From Dioscorea cayenensis subsp. rotundata (Eukaryota > Streptophyta > Magnoliopsida > Dioscoreales > Dioscoreaceae): 64,000 bases of DNA. Positions 11,640 to 22,512 of the stretch are shown piece by piece; position 1 is the stretch's first letter, and the number at the start of each line of letters is the position of its first letter. The notes beneath the pieces are model-generated. The model did no database searches and was not told the DNA's origin. It was given only the letters and a program-made list of their open reading frames with translations. The position numbers and the translations under genes are program-made. The DNA is taken from NCBI RefSeq assembly GCF_009730915.1, contig NC_052482.1, forward strand, positions 19,808,345 through 19,872,344. The letters are read 5' to 3'.

Positions 11640-12632
11640 GGGTCTTTGTAGTCGTCCTTTACGAGCGTTTGCCCACGTTTTGCTATTCTTGTGGGGTAGT
11701 TGGGCATGGGTCCAACGCGTGCTCTCGTTCCCCAGCAACCAGGAACCCCAGACTTTCTCCACCCTCTTGTGTCCCACAAGGGTTGGCGGTCAGGTCTGAG
11801 CGGCCTCCAGCGGCTGCTGGAAATGAAGCAGGTTTTGTTGACCCATCCCTCCCACCTCCAGACTCAGGCCCCAAATCAGACCCTCCTCCTCAGAAGGTGG
11901 AACAGGACTTCGGCCCGTGGTTGGTTGTTTCTCGCCGGCGTGGTCGACCCCGCGACCGTGGAGGCAGTGCACTCACTGATACCACATCCCAGGAGGTGGC
12001 AACCGCCTCGAGGGACGACGACAGGGCGGTCCGCGGCTCTACTGGTCATAGCATATGTGGCGGTCTGCGAGGGGGTTCCAGTGGGTGGCCCCTCGTATCC
12101 TACGTCACTCTTCCCACTTCTGACCCCATTGACTTGACGGCCCCACCTCATGTTCCTGTTCACTTTGATCCACCCGTCACACTGCCCAGTGTACCTAGGG
12201 ACCCTGCGTCCTCCCTTCCCAATGTGCCTCGGAAATTACCACCTATCACTGACACGCTTTTCCACTCCTCACCCACCACTCCCACAGAGACTTCTACACT
12301 CAACACTCCACAGCCTCCCAGACCCCCATCTCCTTGGGATTGACCATTTGAATCAACGGTCACGATCTCCACCACCAATATTTATCTCCTCCGCCACTCA
12401 AAACCCCATTTCCTCTTCAGGAAACCCTAATCTCTCTCATTCTCTGGTTGTCGATCAAGTCTCTGCTGCCTTGGATGATGGTTCCATGGACGAAGATAGT
12501 GACCAGGAGGATGAAGCTTCTGATGACTCAGAAGAGCTTATGTCTGACGATGTTGAGTCTGACGACATGATGACATTAGACCAGTTCCAGGAGGGAGCCC
12601 AGTGTTCAAATAGAATTTGTAAGAAGAATTAA
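11640..12632 (+). mobile_element. LINE ORF1 (gag-like) C-terminal fragment
   Basis: The plus strand encodes YSCGVVGHGSNAC, a CCHC zinc knuckle (CX2CX4HX4C). It is followed by FGPWLVVSRRRGR, the pair of motifs typical of plant L1-type LINE ORF1 proteins. A Pro/Ser/Thr-rich stretch follows to the stop at 12343. A second frame (to 12632) continues with an acidic tail (DEDSDQEDEASDD) and the 'MTLDQFQ' motif also seen in these proteins. The frame change shows the copy is inactive. The N-terminal RNA-binding domain and ORF2 are absent. The base composition is much more GC-rich than the surroundings. The fragment lies inside the CACTA/inverted-repeat region and was either inserted there or captured. 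Confidence 0.7.
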
Positions 12633-12639
12633 TTTTTTA

Positions 12640-14470
12640 CCATGAGCAACCTAATTATCACAAGAAAATAAAGCGTATCAAAAATAAATTTCAATTCTTT
12701 CTGAGACCTTTGTCGTTGTTCAATCTGTTTTCAACTTGACTTTCCATAAATAAATCAATAACGCTAAATATAATATATCTTGGACAAATTATCAAGCTTT
12801 GATCACATCACATTTATATACATATCCAGTTAGACAACACCGAACTAACATCATATTTCTGTAGTTTACACCCTATGATATGTTTCTCGGATGATTATTT
12901 CGGGGGTGGCTAATATTCAAACAATTGCAAAGCTTCCAACAACTTCATTGTTAGTCTATATTTTCAAACCTTGACTAGGCAAACCTTTATTCCACACTAG
13001 TATTGATTGCCAAAACAATTTTCTACACAGTAAAAAAGGAGAATAGTCCAAAAAGTTTTTAAACAAATGCACTGATAGTTTCACATAAAATGGACAGATT
13101 TTTAAAGAATGATCTGTAAAATAAAATCATAATGTCCATTTCAACATTGAGAAAAAGAAAACATCTGCCCCATTGTGAGTAGCACAAATAGCATAAACAC
13201 ACGGATGCAACAATCAAATACTAAACTAATTAGTGACAAAAAATCTAAACCACAAATGCTACTACTACGGGGAGAAAACAGAGCATTCTAGAGGATCTTG
13301 TACTCCATGAATTTCTCTCACATAAAAGAACGAGATAAAACATAAAGTACAAAATATAATAGCCTACTTATCATTTTATTTTGGCAACTGATCCTCATTT
13401 CATTCTATTCCTGTTCCAATTTTCAAACTTTCACTGGTAATTCTTCTTTGACGGCCAGATGTGGTCCAAAATATAATTCAAGCAGTACCTGTTCATGCTT
13501 TATAATGTCAATGGTCTAGCACTAAATTAGCTCTTTTTCCTTTTGGCTAAGTAATGGTAAAGCCACTTATTAGACAGAAAATGAGGGCCTTGATGTGTCA
13601 CTTGCAACTCTTTAGTCTATGTGTAGCTTCTTCTTTGCATAAACTCAGAATGCACAAAATCACATAAAATTACCCTTTTCTTTTGACTTTGCTAGAGAAC
13701 AACAACATCAATAACTTTGGAAAAGATACATTGACCTTAAACAACTAAAATATTATATTTAAACAGCAATTCTCTGACTAGTTCTTAAAATTATTTCTTA
13801 ATAATCTGACACAAAATCTTGCAGAAATTTCCTAGACCAGAAAATCACAGACTGATAAAATAGCTCTAAAATAAAGAAAAACACCATTTGGGAATTTAGC
13901 TGTTGATTATGCACTTCCAAATATACAAATCAGAATATGAAATAACTTACTTTTCCACAATAACTAAACAATTAAGCGAGATGCTCTTCAGTGACCTGAA
14001 ATTCAGTGATCAAGAGATTCAGATCAGCAAAACACCCAAAGGATTGAGCTCTTATCAATTACAAGCAATATGATCAAGAGAAATTTGATGGACAGAAATG
14101 ACAAAAAAAAAAACTACAAAAGAATTACGAAAGAGAGAACTCATATTTCTTATTCAATAGTCTCACATGCTGATCAATGTCAGATACATATATAGTCCTC
14201 CTAATACTCTCCTCCTTCTGAGCTCTCTGAGCTCTCTCTCTCTCATCCTCCTCCTCGCTTGATTATACTCATTACTCCTCTGCAAAAGTCCAGATCAAAA
14301 TTTCAATACGCCAACAATAAAATTCCAAATAAATCACAATCCTTTGACCTGAAAAAGAAAAACCTTCAACATAAAATTCCAAATTAATATAAAAAACTAA
14401 ATCTTTGACTTAGAATTGACACAAAAAAAAAACATCAAATCACAATTCCAAACACACAGGAAATAAAAAG
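12640..14470. other. AT-rich spacer, nothing recognised
   Basis: This is long AT-rich sequence with no convincing frame on either strand and no terminal repeats. It may be intronic or filler sequence of the large composite element. Confidence 0.4.
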
Positions 14471-14479
14471 ATGAGAGTT

Positions 14480-14827
14480 TTACTCGACGTTGCTGTTGAT
14501 TATTCTGATTACCAGAAGACCAATCGCTGCTAGCCTGCTAGAATCCTTTATACTACCATCACTGCCGCTACCACCATTACCGTAATACTCCGCCAACGAA
14601 ACGAAGACAGGAGCGTCAGCCGACAGCCGGTGACTGCCGGCCTGCCGCCCATCTGCTGCTAAGACACCAGCACGCGACGATGGCACAAACTCCTTCGCCG
14701 ATTGATTCAACTTAGACAGTGAGTGAACCAACTTCTTCACAACACTCTAAAACTCTTGATCCCGTCTGGCGCCGGTGCCGGAAAGCTGATCAACGGACCT
14801 GATCACACACTCCGCAACCACGGCCAT
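14480..14827 (-). pseudogene. Captured fragment of a PAM2 (CID8-13 type) PABP-interacting protein gene
   Basis: From an ATG at 14827 the minus strand encodes MAVVAECVIRSVDQLSG, then KKLVHSLSKLNQSAKEFVPS. The last part is a PAM2 motif (SKLNxxAxEFVP), which binds the MLLE domain of poly(A)-binding protein. The start 'MAVVAE' and the helix before PAM2 also match the plant CID8-13 RNA-binding protein family. A TAG stop interrupts the frame between the start and the PAM2 motif. After about 110 codons the frame leaves the family, and the RRM domains are missing. This is a truncated captured copy, in the same orientation as the neighbouring TPR fragment and the TNP1-like gene. Confidence 0.55.
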
Positions 14828-14949
14828 TCCCTAGAAAAAGATCCGTAGAAAAAAAAAAGAATCCAACCATCGAAAAACAAATTCATACTATTAAACCCCT
14901 ATCTCATATCAAAACCAAAATAATCACAACAAAAAAGAGGAGGGGAAGG

Positions 14950-15190
14950 TCCTTGCCGTCAGGTTCCAGAGCAATGAGGCGTTCGATGATGGCGATAGCG
15001 TCGGGGAGTATATCGGTTTCCCTTTGAGCTCAAGTAGAGATTAGAGCGCCTTAATGCTGTCTGGATCAGAGGTGAGGTGGTCTTCGAGAGTGCAAACTTT
15101 CTCATCATCGGTGAGGGATTCTGGGAGGGTCTCGGACTGAGAGATGGGGCTGCGGCGAGGGCTGGCTTGAGAGGGCGAGAGCAACTGCTG
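14950..15190 (-). pseudogene. Captured fragment of a SLOW GREEN 1-like chloroplast TPR gene
   Basis: The minus strand encodes LTDDEKVCTLEDHLTSDPDS and a leucine-rich 'SLLELK' stretch. After a frame change comes DAIAIIERLIALEPDGKD. This is the first TPR-like helix pair of plant SLOW GREEN 1-type proteins (chloroplast TPR proteins needed for thylakoid development). An in-frame stop and at least one frame change show that it is not functional. Upstream (15190-15290) is a Ser/Pro-rich stretch that could be the remains of a transit peptide. The assignment rests on a short match. Confidence 0.45.
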
Positions 15191-15399
15191 CGGCAGTGGA
15201 GGGGATGAGGGTTCTCAGAGAGTTGTCATGGACTGAGGGTGACCCGGAGAGGGTTTGGGGAGGCGGGCATGAAGAGGAGAAGGCGGACGAACTATAAAGG
15301 GAGAGAGAGAGAGAGAGAGAGGGGGGGAGAGGAGGGGGATTAATTATTTTTAAAATAACATTAACGAAGAGGGGTTTAACTAAACCTGTTCTTAAAACA

Positions 15400-15496
15400 T
15401 GAAAAAAATATTCTATTTTCTTATAGAGGTGGTTCTTTAGAACCCCTCTGTTTAACTGCCGTCTGTCTACCTCTAAAGCTCAAAAATAGTGTAGTG
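15400..15496 (-). mobile_element. CACTA-like terminus facing left
   Basis: Read on the minus strand from 15496 the sequence is CACTACACTATTTTTGAGC, followed by subterminal 'agaggtggttct' and 'aggggttct' motifs to about 15400. It is the likely 5' end of the element that carries the minus-strand TNP1-like gene and the captured fragments at 14.5-15.2 kb. It shares only CACTACA with the terminus at 2894, and the flanking triplets differ, so pairing of the two is not established. Confidence 0.5.
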
Positions 15497-15540
15497 TGTA
15501 TCTCAATCTCTAGATATATGGAGAAGTAAAACAAGTGAAC

Positions 15541-15730
15541 TGAAAGAGAGAGGAGGAGGAGCTCAAGAACTCAGAACCAGAAATGCAAAAGATAACCCTA
15601 GTTGTGGAGGAGGAGGATATCAAGAACTAGGGACCAGAAATAAGAATGATCATCTTGGAAGACGAGAAGGAGGACCTCAACAATTAGGAGCCGGTGATGG
15701 AAATGATAATCTCAGAGAAGGATTAAGATG
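15541..15730 (+). repeat. Three imperfect ~63-bp tandem repeats in an open frame
   Basis: The motif 'ggaggaggagctcaagaact' and its variants recur about every 63 bp (near 15550, 15613 and 15675). In one plus-strand frame they read as GGxQELGTRNxND-type units, three times, before a stop near 15730. It lies between the CACTA end and the right inverted arm and has no counterpart at the left arm. No protein family was recognised. Confidence 0.6.
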
Positions 15731-15889
15731 ATCATGGAGAATAATTATGACTTTGATACGACACTGAATGCTGCTTTTCTTTAGTGCTTTTAAATTGAGA
15801 TGGAGTTCTTTGACTTAGAAGAGTGCATCGATATGGCTTTGACCTTTTTTCAATTAATGGCTGTCTTAATCCATTGAATATTCAAGAAT

Positions 15890-16835
15890 TTGTGGTTCTT
15901 TTTTTCTCAATTAAAGATGAAAAAAAAAAGCATGCGCTCTTCAAATAGAACTGTTCTGAACAAGAAATCACAAAGAGGCCATATAGTCTTCATAAACACC
16001 AATACAAATGTTCTAAAAGTGGCAGAACATCAAAGAACCATAGGTTTTCTAAAATGTTTAATATAACAAATCTAGAAGTAAAAGAACTTCAAAGGATCCT
16101 GGCTTAATATTCTTCATAACATCCTTCAATTTGAAAATGCACAACCCGTCAAGAAACATGTATGATGATGAGGATGATGATGATAATGATGATGATGAGG
16201 ATGATGTGACACAAATTATCCTTACCATCGGTTCTTTCTTCTACATTAACATCTGATTGGGATATTTGACTTGTTGCAGATTGATTCTTCGTAGCTTTAT
16301 TTTGGTCATAAGTGCGACTGGGAATAGTGGCCCTCCTTGATGTGATCCTGACATATCTGCACCTGCATGCGTCTGCACTCCTACTGCTGATACGTTCACT
16401 GATCTCAGCCCCAGGTGAGGCCCCTAGCTCTCTTCCTCAACAACCGTTCGTCCTCCACTTCATTCCAACATGGCGCCATTAGGATCTCTCCAGCCGAACG
16501 TCTCTTGATTTCGCTTCTTGCTTCTTGAGTTCTTCTTCAACTCATTTACAGAACTCTTATTATAATATATATATATAGTGATGGAGTGCCTTAAGATATA
16601 ATTAACAGCACTAACTTTCCTAACTAAAATTTAACTAAAACAATTTGTTGTGTCCATTTTTTTAAACTAGGTAACTAACTTAATGTCCAGTATAACTATT
16701 TTATTAAAATAAATATATTTAAAAAAATTAATTTTTATATTAATAAATTAAGCAATTTTCATTAAAAAACCAAAATGTAATTTCAAATTATATTTTTAAT
16801 TGTTGTTGATTAAGAGAACCATTGATAGCCCAGTG
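15890..16835 (-). repeat. Right arm of the ~950-bp long inverted repeat
   Basis: This is the reverse complement of 1938-2893. Small differences include a longer 'gat' triplet run near 16166-16205 and a shorter AT run near 16565. The MAP..WNEVEDERLL frame is present on the minus strand but shifted later. The match extends inward to about 15890, beyond which the right side has sequence with no left counterpart. Confidence 0.75.
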
Positions 16836-17045
16836 ATATTCATTAGAATCACGCACGATTGGGCAAAGAAATGATTGTAAGCAGTCTATGGCCTCGGAAC
16901 TATGCAACACTATGCAAACATTTTATAATATTTGTAGAAATATTGTACAATACCCAGTCCATTCATTATTCACAACATCTTTTATGGGTAGAATTGAATT
17001 CTCCATCTCTCTTTGATTACCTAGAAGGCTAGAAGTTAGAATTTA

Positions 17046-18029
17046 GGGTCCGTTTGGATCACGGAATAAGAATAGTAATAATAATAGTAATGGAAATAGA
17101 AATGATAATGGAAATGAAAAAGTTGTTTGATTAGAAAGAATAAAATATTGAAAATAAGAAAAGTGTATGTAAATTACTTTAATGCCCTCGATATAAGTAA
17201 TGAAAACTTCTATATAAAAGTACATATAAATAAATATTTATATTTTATAATTTTTATAATTAATTATTTAAAATAAATAAATTATTTTTATCATTATTCA
17301 CTTTAATATAATTATTTAAAATAAATAATTATTAGAATTAATTATTTTACAATTTTATTATTGTTAAAATTATGTTTAATATTGTCTATCAATAGTTAAA
17401 ATTAATATTTTATATTAACCAAGTTTATTTTCACAACTCGCATACTTCACTCCACGCTTTCTCTTTGCAACCACACTTGTGGGGAGCTAGACCACACCAC
17501 GCACCGATGGTGGTAACCGACTGAGAAGCCTCGGTCTAACTATCTCGAATCCGGCTGGCTCGCATTCCATTCTTTCCGAAAGCAAGACTTGAGGTAGGAT
17601 CTTGCATTTTCGCAAGTGCAATAGGTATGTCTTCTCCTACTAGCAAGGGCTAATCGTAGGGTCAACGGTGCCTGTCTATTCCATCCCTTCGTGGAGTTAG
17701 GGTGTGTGATGGGTCCTTTCCGATGGAATGCCCTCGGCCGCATTTCAGAATCAAAGAGTCAACTATTGCTCATATGAAATTATTATTATAATTAATATTT
17801 CATTTTAACCAAGTTGGATGATAAAGCAAGAAGGCCAAAAATGTCAATTCTCACCTCATTTCAAACATTACCCCCAATTTTTGGGGTAATGACAAAAGCT
17901 AGTTGACCCTCATCACATATTGTTCTCCTTGGAATTCTAAACATGCAGAAGTACCCAAACATGGGTATAATTGGATTGGGGTAATGTTTCCCATACCTAG
18001 GGCTTCATTACCCCCATCCAAACGGGTCC
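17046..18029. mobile_element. PIF/Harbinger (Tourist-like) MITE with TTA target duplication
   Basis: The ends are GGGTCCGTTTGGAT (left) and ATCCAAACGGGTCC (right), flanked on both sides by TTA (17043-17045 and 18030-18032). This is the standard target duplication of PIF/Harbinger elements. The interior is AT-rich apart from a GC-balanced insert at about 17425-17765. The insert is flanked by two related 'attaatatttt...taaccaagtt' blocks. Confidence 0.65.
17425..17765. other. Organelle-like (possible NUMT) insert inside the MITE
   Basis: Base composition jumps to near-balanced GC within an AT-rich MITE. Phrases such as 'catcccttcgtggagttagg' and 'gcctcggtctaactatctcg' have the texture of plant mitochondrial intergenic DNA. 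No mitochondrial gene is recognisable. The call rests on composition and style, not on an identified gene. Confidence 0.35.
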
Positions 18030-18706
18030 TTACTTATATGAAATTATGGTACATTATATATCATATTTTGTTCCAATAAAAATAAAAAATAAAAACAAAT
18101 AAAAATAGCTGCACACTGAAGAAACAACACAACACAAACAACAGCAGACTTTGTTAATCTGCATTTCATCAGCTTATTTGCTGGCTCAACAACTTTATTT
18201 TTATTTTTATTTTTTAGCAATAAAGCTGCTCCATCCTATTGGCCACTGGTCAACTTAAAAGAGAGAGAAAGAAAGACTGCATTGCAGCGTTCTTCATTCA
18301 GGGGCACCAGCTCTCATAATCTGACTTTAATATACACGCACAAGGCCAACAAGCATTGGACTTTAATAAGGGCCCACAGTGAGCATCTAAATTATAAATT
18401 ACTTCTAAATAAGAAAGACTCCAAAATCACAAGCATATCTTTGTGCACAGTGTTTATCCTTTAGGGAATTAAAAAATTAAAAACAAAAATTCCAACATAA
18501 ACATATACTGAAAATTTTGTGGAAATTTTAAAGGCAATGCCCATGTGGGGACACTTGCCAACTCTAGTAATTGTATTTCGAGTATTAATCATCATTTGAA
18601 CATGAAAGTGCAAGTATGTGACTAATACACTTTTGTATGAAATAATATTCTAGTTGATCTTGAATGGTAAATAAACTTACAACCTCAGAATTAGAAAAAA
18701 TTCTGT

Positions 18707-18787
18707 TCACTTATAACTGAAGTCGACTTCAGTTACTATCACCCTTCTTCCTTTCCTCAGTACTCGTCCCTCAACCTCGACCTCATC
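18707..18787 (-). pseudogene. Possible last exon of an acyl-CoA thioesterase (hotdog) gene
   Basis: After a CAG at 18788-18790 the minus strand encodes DEVEVEGRVLRKGRRVIVTE and then VDFSYK-stop. This resembles the strand segment 'DEIEVEARVLRxGRxxxVxxVE' of hotdog-fold thioesterases. No other exon of such a gene was found nearby and the match is only 26 residues, so it may be chance or an isolated remnant. Confidence 0.25.
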
Positions 18788-18799
18788 CTGCTTACAGAA

Positions 18800-20700
18800 A
18801 GCTTTTCAATAAAAACTAAAAGAGTTGAACAGGATATCACAAAACATCTACCTTAGTCTATATAGAAAATTACAATTTTTTTTTGTGAATCGATAATTGA
18901 AACATCGGTATATGTAAAATGTTGTTTGAAGATAAATGAGGGACAAAAAGAGTTACAACCCCAGAGGTAGGTTTTGAGGAATAGAACTTGAAGATAATTG
19001 TATTACAATCCCTTTTAGTGAAGTTAATACAGATCACAAGATCACAATAAAAACTAAGGTGCAATTTTAACATTACACAGACATGAATACACACACTGCA
19101 TACCGAGACTAATGGTTCAATTGTTGTTAAAAGGTGTAAACTAGCTAACTAGGATTGGGAGCCTCCCAATAAATTCAGGGATTAGGCCATATGCTATAAG
19201 ATCACCACTCTCAACCTCAATCAAGAAGCAGAATTTTGTAACATCTCAGATAAAGCTCAGATCAATTTCGAGAATACAGACTCATCAAGAAGAAATATGA
19301 AAATATAACACAGCATGGCACTTACAGTTTCCAATAATGATGATGTGAGTCCCTTCGCCACCATACAAAGCAATACCATTTGAATGACTTAATATTTGAG
19401 GTTTTTGAGCACACACCCCTAACTTTCATTGTTACACATCATCCTCACATCATTCACCTTGTCATCAATATAGATAGCACAGTGAGAAAGAGAGTTAATC
19501 AAAGAAGCCATGAAGAAGAGACGAACAACTAGTGGGAAACAAATTAAAGCTAAGAAAAGAGTTGTTCAACATGATGTAGACCAATCCTTCTAGCTTTCTT
19601 TACCAATAAATAACAAAACATATATATATATATATATATATAATAAAGGATTACATGTAAACTAATAAGAAACTTATTAACCTGCATGAGATTTTTGTAA
19701 ACAATGCATGCATGAGCTCGTGAGATTCCTTTAGTTTTACTTTATCGATATATTTGTTTGTCCAAAGTTTGGTATCATGTGTCACCAAATTACTGCTATT
19801 GAAGTATTTCCCACTCATCCCTTTGACTTAAGGATGCAAAGCTACATAGCAAGTAGTCGCCGCACCCTGCCATGCCGAAGAAGTTATTATCAATTCATCA
19901 AATTGCTTGAGAAGCACAATTGTTGAAAATCCATGAATCATAAGAAATTCATGCAACAGGGCAATTCAAAAAGAATACTTTCATATGAATAAAAGATTGT
20001 TATCAGATTGAGTTTCAGAATGACTTGCAAATAAGTGACAAGGCTTTTATATAAAACGAAGAAACAGAGATCCAAATGGATTATTTATTATGCATTATTT
20101 ATGTGCTTTGACAAACTATCAATATGCTAAAAAAACTTATGTGATTTATTAACTAGACATCAAAAGCAAATAAAATACCCAAATGGAAGGTGAAACTCAC
20201 TTGCTGAGCATTTTTCAATACCAATCTCCCAAGCGTAAGAGAAATAACTGCAAAAATGTGCAAGCACACATGTTAGCTATCAGCCAATATCTTTAGGAGA
20301 TTAAGTTTACATGATTCATGTTAGTTATCAGCCAATATCTTTAGAGAATATCTACACTTTTTGACGGCCCTAAAAAGCAAAGCATAAATGTCAAGATACA
20401 TTTTTGACGGGTTATCTGAAGATTAAAATGAAAACCTAACCCTAATGCTCTCACTGAAGCTTATAAATCCGATGTTGAACTTGCAATGCCAATTATCAAC
20501 CAGAACTAGGTATTGGCACACATTAACTAACTAAAATCGATGAAAACAAAGCTAACTCGTAAAAAATAGGCATCATCACCGTCAAAAGAACATCCAAAAC
20601 CCTAGAATTTCATTAGACAATAGATCATAGCAATTAATAGCATCAATTGTCAAGGAAAAAAGTGTTTAAAAAAAAAACCAGAAGGACTGTTCTCCAGAAC
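18800..20700. other. AT-rich DNA, possibly containing decayed downstream exons
   Basis: Most of this is AT-rich with no clear frames. Near 20190-20250 a minus-strand piece with acceptor and GTGAGT donor encodes ISLTLGRLVLKNAQQ. Near 19870-19890 another encodes ITSSAWQGAATTC. Both loosely resemble late DUF3537 segments. A short direct repeat ('atcagccaatatctttag') occurs at about 20280 and 20328, and a TA microsatellite is at 19620-19643. Confidence 0.3.
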
Positions 20701-20756
20701 CAAAGGGCACGACATATGCACGCATCAAAGGAAATAGGGAAATCAAACTAGGGTAC

Positions 20757-21199
20757 CTCGGCGGAGTGGTCGACGGCCACGGAGCTGCCGATGATGGGGA
20801 TTCGACCGGTGCTAGTGCAGTACCACTAGATCTTGTAGATCGACTCGAGGAGGAAGCAAGGGGCGACGAAGAGGGAGAGGAGACGGAAGGATCGGTTGAG
20901 CTGGGTTGTGTAGCAGAGACGGATGTGATCGCCCTCGCTGTGGACTTTGTCGAGTGCTAGGAAGCGGCGGAGGCCGTACCAGCGGATGAAACGGGAGAGG
21001 ATGAGGTAGGAGAGGGTGGAGGCGGCGGTGAGAGAAAGCTCGACGATGGTGTCGAAGGAGCGGCGGGTTGGGGAGTAGGAGAAGAGGAAGTGGGCAATCG
21101 CGGGGACGATGATGGAGAGGAGGTGGATTGAGAGTGGGATTGGGATCGGCCTGGCTTTCTTCTCGGCAGAAGCGGTGCCGATTGAAGGTGGTCCGCCAT
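20757..21199 (-). pseudogene. DUF3537 membrane-protein gene, first exon, broken
   Basis: The minus strand encodes a long match to the N-terminal half of plant DUF3537 proteins, multi-pass membrane proteins distantly related to insect chemoreceptors and of unclear function. Recognisable parts are SFDTIVELSLTAASTLSYLI, RWYGLRRFLALDKV and QLNRSFRLLSLFVAPCFLLE. A plausible ATG (21199, MADHLQSAPLLP) is one frame off from this reading. A TAG stop replaces the first Trp of the family's 'YKIWWY' motif. The exon then runs to a GTACCC donor at 20756. Two disruptions in one exon suggest a pseudogene; sequence error is less likely but possible. Downstream exons are not clearly recovered. Confidence 0.65.
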
Positions 21200-21269
21200 T
21201 GTTGGGGTTTCTAGGGTTTGGAGTGGGAGAGAGGTTTGATGGCGAAGAGGCGGGGGAATAAAATATGAA

Positions 21270-21946
21270 TTTTATTCATATTTTATAATTAAATAAAATT
21301 TAAAATTTTTAAATCCGCTATTAGTTCCGATATAAATTTTTAAATCCGTTTCAAATCGTTCCTAATAGAACAGGACTAGAAACAAATATTTTATAAATCT
21401 GTTTCCAATTCCTTTGTATTTGAAACGAACTAAAAACAAATATTTTATAATATTAAAATAAAATATATTTGCAGACAGCTTGGACTAGAAACGGATATTT
21501 TATAATATTTAATAATACTTAAATATTTAATAATATTTAAATAAAATATAAATTTTTAAATCCGTTTCTAATCTATTTCTGATATTTTATAATATTTAAT
21601 AATATTTAAATAAATTATGAATTTTGAAATCCTTTTCTAGTCCCTTGTATTTGAAACGGACTAGAAACAGATATTTTATAATATTTAATAATATTTAAAT
21701 AAAATATAAATTTTTAAATCCGTTTATAGTCTTTTTCCGGATTAGAAATTGATAATTAGTAATATTTTAATAAATTATATTTTGAAATTGTCGTTTCTAA
21801 TCCGTTGTTATTTTTAACACATTTAAAACAACTTAGTGTTACGTTTTTAAATTAGAAAGGGAGATTTATTCCGTTTCTAAGCGGTTGCAATTAAAAACAG
21901 AAGAAATTCAGTTTCTAATATTGTGTTTCTAAATATGCATATAGTG
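21270..21946 (-). mobile_element. CACTA terminus with 'gaaacggac' subterminal repeats
   Basis: Read on the minus strand from 21946 the sequence is CACTATATGCATATTTAGAAAC. It is followed by a long array of 'ttagaaacgg', 'ccgtttctagtc' and 'atattttataatatttaata' units back to about 21270, a typical CACTA subterminal array. No matching second end was found; it seems to be a solo or truncated end inserted just upstream of the DUF3537 exon. Confidence 0.5.
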
Positions 21947-22512
21947 AATTGTCATTAAGGAAAATTTATTAGCTGAATGAGATCTTGACTTAAAATTGAC
22001 TTAGTCAAGCGACTATCAAGAAAAAATTAATTTTCTTCTTATTATTGATTGATCATAAGAAAGATCAATATTAGTATTCCATAACTCCAACTCCAAGAGA
22101 GTTTAAAATAAGATTTACATCTTTGTATTACTTAATTAGTCCATCACTTCAGAACTCCAATATGAACTTTGGTCACAGTTATTATTACCATAGGAGCAAG
22201 AAAGCAGCACAAACAGACGTTGTGAATCTGATACGAACTCTACATCTCCCTCGAATGATGAAATATATATTGAAATACAAATGAAAATTGAGGGTCCAGT
22301 TGTGGGTGGCTTGTCACATTGTAAAATGAGCATTTAACAAATGATGAAATATTTAAAAATTTAGGTATTTTCATGCATATCATTAAAAAAATGTATTGTT
22401 ACAAAAATCACATGGTATATCTTAACAAATATTTAAAAATAAAAATTATTTTTTGAGAGCTCAACTTAAAAGAATTTTTTATGAGATACTCTGCGAAAAT
22501 GGGGTGTTACAA

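Noticed and set aside
2894-15496. A single complete CACTA element spanning both ends
   Set aside because: The terminal repeats agree for only seven bases, the subterminal motifs differ, and the flanking triplets (aaa, tgt) are not a duplication.
20957-21199. 80-residue Ser/Pro-rich open frame
   Set aside because: It is the shifted frame of the DUF3537 exon; only its first dozen residues are plausible as the real start.
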